From Eustoma russellianum (taxonomy: Eukaryota > Streptophyta > Magnoliopsida > Gentianales > Gentianaceae): a DNA stretch of 64,000 nucleotides. The position numbers were made by a program, and so were the translations under genes. Positions 56,228 to 64,000 of this stretch are shown piece after piece. The DNA is taken from assembly GCA_036186865.1 (NCBI GenBank), contig AP025053.1, forward strand, positions 6,859,031-6,923,030. The letters are read 5' to 3'. How positions within the stretch are numbered: the first letter of the stretch is position 1; every line of letters starts with the position of its first letter. Under the pieces are notes generated by a model. That model did not search any database. It was not told the origin of the DNA and saw only the letters and a program-made list of their open reading frames with translations.

Positions 56228-57196
56228 TGTTACTTTAATTATTTTCTTGGTGTTACATTTGCAGGTTACATTTGCATGTGTGCAAAACGTATTATCTGAT
56301 CACGTTGCTGACGACATAATCAGTACTTGAGAAAAGGACCAAGAAAAAGAGATTATAGCTCCTAATTTTTCTCTGTAAGGGAAAGTTTCAATCTCAGAGA
56401 CCTCAACTCTTTCAAAAAAAGTATCTTTCTCAAACAACCGGATTTTTGTCACCTCTTAGCTGTGCTGCATATTCATTCTGGCCTTCTCAAGGAGGTTGCT
56501 TGCTAGTGTCGTTATCAAGTTTTGAAGCTGTCTAAGACTACGCACATTGTTGAAGAGTTATCCGCGTGTTCATCGTTGCTATCTTTAAGGTTGTTTCTTT
56601 AGCGAGTTACAGAATTTGCTGATTTACAGGGTTTATTGCCCTATGCTTGCTGGTTTAAGGTTTGGATCACTTTGTATTTCGCTGAAATAATAAACATATA
56701 TCAGTTAAAACATTTCAAATTAGCCTTAAACATATAAACACAGTGTATTGACCTTTGGTTTAAAGATATAAAACATAGTGAATCCACCTCAAATAAATAA
56801 AACTACAGGTTCTTACAACATTTCAATTCTATGAAACTGACTAATGAATTGAATCTTAGCCCCTAAAGTTACAAACGTATCATAAATCAACTAAAACCTG
56901 GCCTGTTAATTTGAGTATCTTCAACACCTCTCTTGGACATCATATGTCTAAGAATTCCTACAGATCAAATTATGGCTCTAGGTCTTATGGTTCATTCTAA
57001 AATGGGGAGAGATGATCCTTCTAGAGCTTCTCGTACCAGTAGAAAAACGAAGGCTAAACAAACATCTGAATGAACAATGCAATGCACGTTCTCAATTGCA
57101 TTCTAGAGAAAAATAACAAGCCACCCTCACTCCAGCATGGCGTGACCACTTCTTCGTAATACTACTAAACTTTATCCAGATAGCATGTAAAGGTAA
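56228..57196. other. No recognisable gene
   Basis: AT-rich, stops in all frames, no repeats noticed. Confidence 0.4.
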
Positions 57197-57238
57197 TTGT
57201 GGGGGGAGGGGGAGGGGGAGGGGGAGGGGAGGGGAGGA
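57197..57238 (+). repeat. GGGGGA microsatellite
   Basis: GTGGGGGGAGGGGGAGGGGG continues to 57238 as a purine-only G-rich tract of five or more units. It has the potential for G-quadruplex or triplex formation. Confidence 0.85.
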
Positions 57239-57339
57239 CATGATATTTGTGATACAAAGGAGTCCCATTTGAAAAAGAAACACGCTTGGGGGGTTAAAAT
57301 TTTGGATTTAGCACGCATATGTCTACCTTTTCTGCATGA

Positions 57340-58850
57340 CATAATAATATGGAGTTTGTTGCCATTGTTAGGTATGTGGCAATCTATGTAGAGGTGGATG
57401 AATAGAGTGTTTGGCTATTTTTTTTAGTTTCCCTTGATTTTATTAAAGCACACTCAAAAGTTCTCCAAGGTGACAAAGAAAGAGGTGAGAAATAGTGGAT
57501 GAAGACACACAATATAGGGCGGTTCGAATCTATTTGATTATACTCCAATACTACTTTGTTTCCAAAGTGGATTTTCAATAGCAACTTTTCTTATTACCTT
57601 TAATAAGGAACAAGAACAACAATAACGATACTTACTCTAGCAACTAGTGCAAGCAACAACTACAACAACAACTTATTGCACAAAAAACTTTGTGCAATGA
57701 GAACAACAGCAGCTACAAACAAAAGCATATCTTGCCTTCTTATAACTTCAATAAAGTTATACCGCAGAACTTTTACCAAGTGGGTTTTGGAGAATTAGTG
57801 GGATTACGCTTCCAAATGAGTCTAGAGCACAAGCAATGGATTAAATATCCTTAGTTTCTCTTGTACGAGACTATTACTCTGACAATACAACAATGAATAC
57901 AAAGCAATAGGCTTAGTAGACTTGAAGCATTTTTGCATCTCTGAGAGCTTTTTACAACAATGGGAGATGAAGCTTAAAGAGGATAAAAGTGTGTAAATAT
58001 TTCAACTGAGCTTCTTCAATATATAGACACCACGTTTTTTTGCAGCCTCCATAAAATGTTTAACTCAATCAAGTGCCTTGAAAGCGTCCAAATAGTCTTT
58101 AGTCACCATATAGTTGAATTTGTTGCTCCATAGCGATCCTAAAATATCTTAGGCATGTTTACAATAGTCAAAAAATCATTATAGATGTTAGCCACTCTAT
58201 AGGTGGATTTGATGCTCCATAGCGACCCCTTTTTATCTTATGTATGTTTACCATATTCAAGAAAGCATTATAGATGTTGAGGAAAGTCCACAAGAGATTT
58301 GAGTAAGATTGGAGAGAGAAAATACTTTAAATCTTTCTTGGTTTTGTTCCAACATCTATAAAATTTGAATAATGTGCTACATCGATTGATCTATGTCTCA
58401 TGTTTTATCGATCGATGTCTTCAGACTGAGAAATCGATGTCACACAGTGTTTGTTTTAAATTTTACACCTTGCCTACATCGTCGATCGATGCCCCTTCTT
58501 TGAGGGACTAGTGTATACATCGATCCGATTGATGTTTCAGACTGAGAGATCGATGTTGGACAGTATGTTTTTAATTTTTGAACCCTTAGCCATATGGATC
58601 TATCGATGTCTCTCATTTTAGAGACTGATGTCGCATCGATCAGTCGATGTCTCTCGTTTTAGAGATTGATGTCATATTGATCGATCGTTGTGCTTCAACC
58701 TGAGAAATCGTTAGACAGTATGATTTTATTTTAGTACAGTCTTTACATATATCGATCTATATCTCATTTTAGAGACTGAAGTATATATCTTATTTTTCTT
58801 TTTGATTTATTTCCAAAATAAAAAAACCTTTTTAATTATTTTTTAAATAT
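57340..58850 (-). repeat. LTR-like sequence, SIRE-type, with internal repeats
   Basis: The left part (TGTTGCCATTG at 57358, GAGGTGGATGAATAGAGTG, then CAAAAGTTCTC and AAGGTGACAAAGAAAG) has the same layout as the left end of the SIRE-like LTR at 32532 (TGTTGGACC, GAGGGGGGATGAATAGTGG). No coding part of such an element is present nearby and the right border is not clear. Call made by resemblance only. Confidence 0.35.
58375..58790. repeat. Degenerate tandem repeats around ATCGATCGATGTC
   Basis: At least eight copies of (A)TCGATCGATG or close variants, many followed by TCTC...TTTTAGAGACTGATGTC or CAGACTGAGAAATCGATGT. Spacing is irregular (about 45-60 bp). Many are self-complementary at the core. 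Confidence 0.7.
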
Positions 58851-59055
58851 ATTTTAATATGAAAGATTTTATATTTCAACGAGCAAGTTATAGGATGCAC
58901 ATCGAAACATACCATGAACAAAGAGTCCAAAGTAACAGTCACCGAACAATTCTTTCCTTATCTAGTGGTTTCAGGTTAAAAAAACTCCGATCTTTTAGAA
59001 AAAATCCCTCTTCTCATAATCGTGAAGTAAATTCATTAATGTATTAATCATGATT

Positions 59056-61400
59056 TGTAGTGCCCCGCTCCCGAGCCCTAACATCGGGAATAGTGCACTC
59101 GCTGTATCTCACTAAGGAGAATACAAAGCGTCAAATCAATCTCTTACTTGTCAAAATGACGTAGAAATTTTTTTGCGGAAACGTAAAACATAACATATAT
59201 TAAACTCCAATAACCGTCATTACATTGCTAAATAAAAATTCTGGGAATGAAAGTAGTAAAGTAGTATGTGGAAAGTCCTCAAAGTATAAATAAGAACAAA
59301 ACAGCTGCAGAGTCCCCTCATATCTTAGCTGCAGCTCTCAACCAGCCCACTCTGCTATGTCCATCCCGTTCTCAACGAAGATGTGCTCATAATCCTCATC
59401 CGGCTCACCTGGGAAGTAGGGGTGAGTGACAGAAAATCACCCAGTAGATGCCCGTCTCAAACCAATACAAAACGTGCATATCGAAATTATATAGCTACAT
59501 AGAACATGGATATAATATAACCACATAACACATAAATATAAGATAAAACCACGTAGCACATAAATATAAGATAACCACATATCACATAAATATAAGATAA
59601 CATGCATAAGATAAGTAAATGCGGTAAGTAAAGCACTCCACATAAAAATGCACAAATACGTGATGCATGCTCAATCAAAGTGTCACACGCAACGAGAATC
59701 ATGTCATGCAATATGCCCATAGACCTATATGCAATGCATGATCCCGGGATTGACTGGATGCCTGTAGCCCGTACACTACAATCCACCCTTGCGGATGCCC
59801 GTGGCCCGTACACCACGATCCACCCCCCGATGCTCGTGGCCCATACATCACGATCCACCATAACCGATGCCCATGGCCCGTACACCATGATCCACCATAA
59901 CCGCATACTCATGACCCGTATACCATGGTCCACTTCACTCGAGCGTCTGAGACCCGTACATCTCAATCCACTCCAAATGCAAATGCACGTGCTATGAATG
60001 TACAACAAAAGTCGTCTGGGGCCCGTACGCCCATCCGCACCAACTCCGGCACTCAATATTTAGTCGCCTGGGGCCCGTACGCCCATCCTCACCATCTCCA
60101 GCACTCAATATTTAGTTTAGTAAATTTTAAGAACATTGAAAAGTTGTTGTTTAGCACCCCCCTTACTTTTCATTAGATTGTATTGATTTTCCAGAATTTT
60201 CTACTAATTTTCTCTTATTTAACTCCATTTATTACTAATTAATTTTAATTACTTACATTTACCAAAATTCAAAAATTAAATGAAAATAATTTAATTTTAA
60301 CCTTTTATATTTTCTGAAATTTATTTAGAATTTTTTGATAAATAAATATATTTTTCTAGATTTTAAACTAATTTCAATTAATTATTTATCATTTATTCCT
60401 TTCAGAAATTAATTTTCAGATTTATTTTTTTATTTCCGGTTTGGGCCGGCCTGCTGGCCTGGTCCGGTCCGCTGGCCATCCGGTCCGGTCCGGCAGCCAG
60501 GCCGGTCCAACATTTTCCCTCTTTTTTTTTTTTTATATTAAATTATATTTCTTTCTAACCTTCATAAAATCTTCGTTTTAACTCCGATTGACCTCAAATC
60601 AGTTGCGTTAGACTTGTTATAACGAGATGCAACTTTTGAGAGTGGACACATCATCACATGTCCGGACGCGCCGTCAGGGGTCGCGCGTGGGCCCCACGTG
60701 CCACCCCCTGAAACGTCCGTCAGACCTGTTTTTTCGACTTTCAACCCAATCCCAACCTATTTTGGGCTAGATGAGCTTATTCTAAGGCCAAAACGCAATT
60801 TTAAAGAACCCTAAGTGTGAAAATATTCAACCTTTTGATTTCATTCATGGTGTTCCCAATCCGAATCACAACAATCATCAATTTCAATACACACGCACAT
60901 ACACATATAGCCATAACAACACATCTCATGCTTTCCCATATAAAACAAGACAAAATTCACATATTAAACAAATAACAACGAATCACATAAATATATCATC
61001 AAAACACGCATGTATTATACCCGTTTGAGGGGGAAGAGGCACCTACCTGATTGACGCTAAAACGAACAATTTAGACGGATTGGAACTCGGATTTGGAGAC
61101 CCGTTAACCTTCTTCTTCTCTCCCTTTTTTTTCTTTTTTTTTCTTTTCCTCCCTCTCCCTCACAACCGTTCACCTCCCCTTTTTTTTGAAGTATGTGTTG
61201 CTTTTAGATATGGGGTTTGGGGGATTTTATTTTGATTAGGGGAGAGATTTTAGGTATTTTGATGGAATAATTGATGGAGATAAGATAGTGTAGTTATCTT
61301 GAATATTTTAGATTAGGTAATTTCCCTTTCTTTTCTATTATCTTTATCCTCATATTATTATTATATTTATTTCTTTATTTTTTTTTTCACGGCTGTAACA
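59056..61400 (-). mobile_element. Solo LTR, 2345 bp, with perfect 5-bp target-site duplication
   Basis: Ends TGTAGTGCCCC (left) and GCTGTAACA (right), so it reads TGTTACAGCC...GGGGCACTACA on the minus strand. TGATT occurs on both sides (59051-59055 and 61401-61405). No primer site or purine tract lies beside it and no internal domain is present, as expected after LTR-LTR recombination. Length and the GGCACTACA end suggest a Tekay-like gypsy source; orientation is inferred from that. Confidence 0.88.
59757..60115. repeat. Minisatellite inside the solo LTR
   Basis: Five units of 36-37 bp of the type GATGCCCGTGGCCCGTACAC + CACGATCCACC (59757-59941), then a transition, then two units of about 50 bp with GGGGCCCGTACGCCCATCC and CACTCAATATTTAGT (60014-60115). 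Confidence 0.85.
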
Positions 61401-61405
61401 TGATT

Positions 61406-61625
61406 GGTGCTACTTACAACCACCCTTCTTGCCTTTACAAGTCTTCTTTCCTTTTAATCCAAAAAAGAATCATCAGATATACTCTATAGGCAAAAAGATT
61501 AAGTAAAAGACATGAAAAAAATAAGAAAAGGCTTTCCAGCAACCCCCTTTGGAAACGTAGAAACGAAACACAAAAAGACTCGCAACGACAATAAAATGGA
61601 AAATTCCCCCAAAGCGCAGAAATCA
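61406..61625. other. No recognisable gene
   Basis: Spacer between the solo LTR and the next copia LTR. Confidence 0.4.
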
Positions 61626-62917
61626 TGTTGGCAATCCCGTGATGATAGGAGCAGTAATTAGCAATCCCGCAATTATAGAAGTCAAAGATAGGAAAGAAAA
61701 TATTATACTTAATTGTAACATAATTGTGATTGATTATAGTTTCCTTGTAAATGCTAGTCATTGATGTATAAATCAAGCTGTACACTGAGGTAGAATGTAA
61801 GAAGAAAGAATACAAGAAAATTTCTTCAATTTCTCTCTTCAATTGCTTTCGCTCCATTTGCTCTCAAATACACATGGTATCAGAGCAGGAGCTTTACTTG
61901 TGCAATCTTTGAGTCAAGTAAAATCATTGGCTCAGAGAGTATACTCATCATTGCCTTTTTTCCCTTACCGTGATCAAGAACTGTAGCTAATCTGATTCAG
62001 ACGAAAGGCTCTGAAATTGTAGTTTTTCGTCATTGCCCGTACCACTCACCTTGAACTGGACTAGATCAAGGTTGTACCCTATTCTTATCAGCCATATACC
62101 TGCATATCCGAAAACGACAAAATGTCAAAAACCCCCAGTACCGCTGAATCTAGCCAAGAACACCAGAAAAACCTAAACTTCCCTGCACAAATTGATCTCT
62201 CTGAGCAATTTGCTCGTTTTCTACAACACAGTATGAGCATTCCCCAACCTGCGCTGACAACGGAGTACAGAAAACAGAAGGGTCCATCGGAGTATTCACG
62301 CTCAGGACCACCCTCATTGCGTGGAAAAGAAGACAAATCGCAACAAGAATGCAGCTATTGCAAGAAAAAGGGACAAGTGTTTCCAATTGCATGGATATCC
62401 GGAGTGGTGGGATGATTTTAAGCGAAAGACCCACAGTTCCGCCGCACACATTACCACAGAAGGTGGCACAGGCAGCAGGAAGAACGCTGAGAGTCAAGGT
62501 CTCAGCAAAAGAGAAGAGAAAAGGAGCTCAACCATTGTGGCGGCAGTGGCCACAACCAATTCCATCAACAGCGGCGAAGAGGAAGGAGGTAGACGGGTTA
62601 GGGATAACCCTAACCCGCTGAAACTGCCCTTAAATACTTCAGCATATTTGCTTATTTGCCCCTGCCCCCTGCACTTAATGATATTACTAGTTCAGTCCCT
62701 ACGGTTTATGATAATGTCACTCTAACCCCTGATTTCTCTGAATGTTTCCCAAACACCCATAACCTCTCCAATATTTCCCAGATAACCCCCGAAAATTTCC
62801 AAAATACGTCTTCGCCCCTAAAATCCATAAAATCACACCTTTTAAACCCAGCAACCACTCTTGCATCCAAATCAACCCCTAATTCCCAACATATCTTAAC
62901 TCAAACCTTCCCTCATG
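61626..62917 (+). mobile_element. Small copia relic: 5' LTR, primer site and deleted gag
   Basis: A short LTR (61626-61874, TGTTGGCAATCCC...AATACACA) is followed directly by TGGTATCAGAGC (61875-61886). The ATG at 62122 opens a gag-like frame (MSKTPSTAESSQEHQ...) in which the usual capsid core is missing. The sequence goes quickly to a knuckle region, CSYCKKKG in one frame and KCFQLHGYPEWWDDFKRK in the next (62345-62440), a hallmark of one copia gag type. 62630-62910 is a Ser/Thr/Pro-rich stretch. Pol is absent. Confidence 0.75.
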
Positions 62918-62960
62918 TTAGGAAATCAACCGAGATCACTGCAAATGCACAGCGGAAAAT
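62122..62960 (+). pseudogene. Copia gag fragment
   Basis: Made of three overlapping frames (62122-62415, 62321-62725, 62656-62970), so two shifts. The Cys-Cys half of the zinc knuckle and the following His/Cys half are in different frames. The Pro-rich C-terminal part would precede the protease, which is not present. Confidence 0.7.
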
Positions 62961-64000
62961 AAAAACTTGATCTCCGATTTCCTACCAAGGATCCATGTTG
63001 TTCGTTTAATTCGACAAAAGAAATCAAAAACTACCTCTGTAGATTCGAAGTCTGCAGATGGAAGAGGTGCGAAATCACGAACACCCTCTGTCGGTATCCA
63101 CACGAACGCTTCCGCCCGGAGTGCTAGCTCTTCAAACGGCTCGGCTGAAGAACTTGTTTTTCACAAAAACGGCTCTAGGGTTTTTTTTATGACTCTGTGT
63201 ATTTTTCGTGTGTCTTGTGTATACGAGATACACAAGTATATATGCACATACGTAGACATCAAAATCCGAGTCCTAATCGGATTAGTGGATGCCAATCAAA
63301 ATCCATATTAGATACGGATTCTATCAGGATATTCAAAATCCATATCAGATATGGATTCTCTCGTTATTATCCGATAATACACATGTATATATAATCATCA
63401 AAAACCCGAAAATAATAATAATAATAATAATTAATATCCAATATTAATATTATTAATATTAAAAACGATAATAATAATAATAATTAATATCCAATATTAA
63501 TATTATTAATATTATTAATCTCAGCCTTACGCATTCTTGTGTGTGACCCGATAGGCCCATATTAATTGGCAGTTGATTAAATCTCTATTAAACCAACAAG
63601 TCGTAATTGGCCTCTAGCAAGGCATTACAACTACCCAATTAATACGAGCAAAGTCCAACTAGCCTAATAATAGTACATGCATTAATCTCTTTGTCATACG
63701 ATATCTAGTTTGAACATAAGTCATGGTCAGCGTCATACTTATATAGTTCAAACATATGATTACTCGATCTCTAAGTAGACTGATAAAACAAATGATATTG
63801 ATAACACTATCAATTCATTTGAGCACGGCCATGCATTTCACAGTCTCACTAATCGAGGGGCCCAAAGATATCTCTCTCAAAAGAGAGGGACAAATTCTAT
63901 CTTGATTGTTCAATATCCTCTACATAATTTCTATCACATTCAATCATGACCTTTATTATTATCCAGTTACGGATAACGTTTGATCATGTCAAAATATAAT
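62918..64000 (-). repeat. LTR-like sequence, continues beyond the window
   Basis: It starts TGTTAGGAAATCAACCGAG, similar in style to the LTR end at 24540 (TGTTAGGCCAAACC), and contains GTGTGTGACCCGATAGGCCC (63539-63559), frequent in plant copia LTRs. No primer site borders the left end and the right end is not reached, so this could be a solo LTR or a 3' LTR. 63180-63320 is a T/A-rich stretch with GATACGGATT repeats. Confidence 0.4.
63407..63516. repeat. Tandem duplication of an AATAATATTAATATT-rich unit
   Basis: Two copies of about 52 bp, each with (AAT)n followed by TAATATCCAATATTAATATT and ATTAATATT. The second half of each unit is self-complementary. Confidence 0.85.

Noticed and set aside
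61435..61857. 140-codon minus-strand frame rich in Phe, Tyr and Leu
   Set aside because: It covers the copia LTR at 61626-61874 and reads as a chance hydrophobic frame of AT-rich DNA.
1..64000. CRISPR arrays, defence islands, prophage or other prokaryotic systems
   Set aside because: All coding remnants are plant transposons or plant nuclear gene relatives with spliceosomal introns.

Overview
This window is nuclear DNA of a flowering plant, probably a eudicot. The evidence is a dense pile of plant-type Ty1/copia and Ty3/gypsy retrotransposons, a CACTA DNA transposon, Au/TS-like SINEs, Stowaway-like MITEs, GT-AG introns, and two recognisable plant nuclear gene relatives: dephospho-CoA kinase and the CcmA-type ABC protein ABCI1. 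AT-rich spacers dominate. Almost every long reading frame belongs to a decayed transposable element. I see no intact protein-coding retroelement and no prokaryotic-style operon, CRISPR array, rRNA or tRNA gene.

Layout. 1-3550 (-): 5' two thirds of a copia element whose RNase H runs off the left edge. 5191-5406: hairpin MITE. 6280-11182 (+): copia element with both LTRs and a target-site duplication, but lacking its integrase core. 12539-13808: N-terminal remnant of a 'gypsy-type transposon domain' gene. 13878-21107: CACTA (En/Spm) element with 5' terminus, a TNP2-like pseudogene, a spliced TNPA/Ptta-like pseudogene, and two tandemly duplicated reverse-strand accessory genes. 21108-24955 (-): 5' half of another copia element. 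24956-25103 and 40880-41240: one coiled-coil coding remnant, split by a Tekay-like gypsy element (25109-40874) whose 3' LTR was itself invaded by a SIRE-like copia element (32532-39465, - strand). 41256-41942: 3' end of a further copia element.

43194-48161 (-) carries the only host metabolic gene with a clear exon structure, dephospho-CoA kinase. It has three exons, and intron 2 is about 4 kb, filled with a MITE, a SINE tail and a LINE fragment; exon 3 carries several small lesions. 49402-54745 (+): a Tork/Tnt1-like copia element whose terminal repeats include the end of pol. 55375-55915: an ABCI1/CcmA-like pseudogene. 57340-58850: LTR-like and tandem-repeat DNA. 59056-61400: a solo LTR with perfect 5-bp target duplications and an internal minisatellite. 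61626-62917: a small deleted copia relic. 62918-64000: an LTR-like sequence running off the right edge.

The sequence also contains an assembly gap (ten N, 28382-28391) flanked by a 683-bp direct duplication that looks like an unmerged contig overlap. I found no convincing wholly new biological system. The least explained coding signal is the tandem pair of TATA-box-bearing, proline-rich coiled-coil genes inside the CACTA element.
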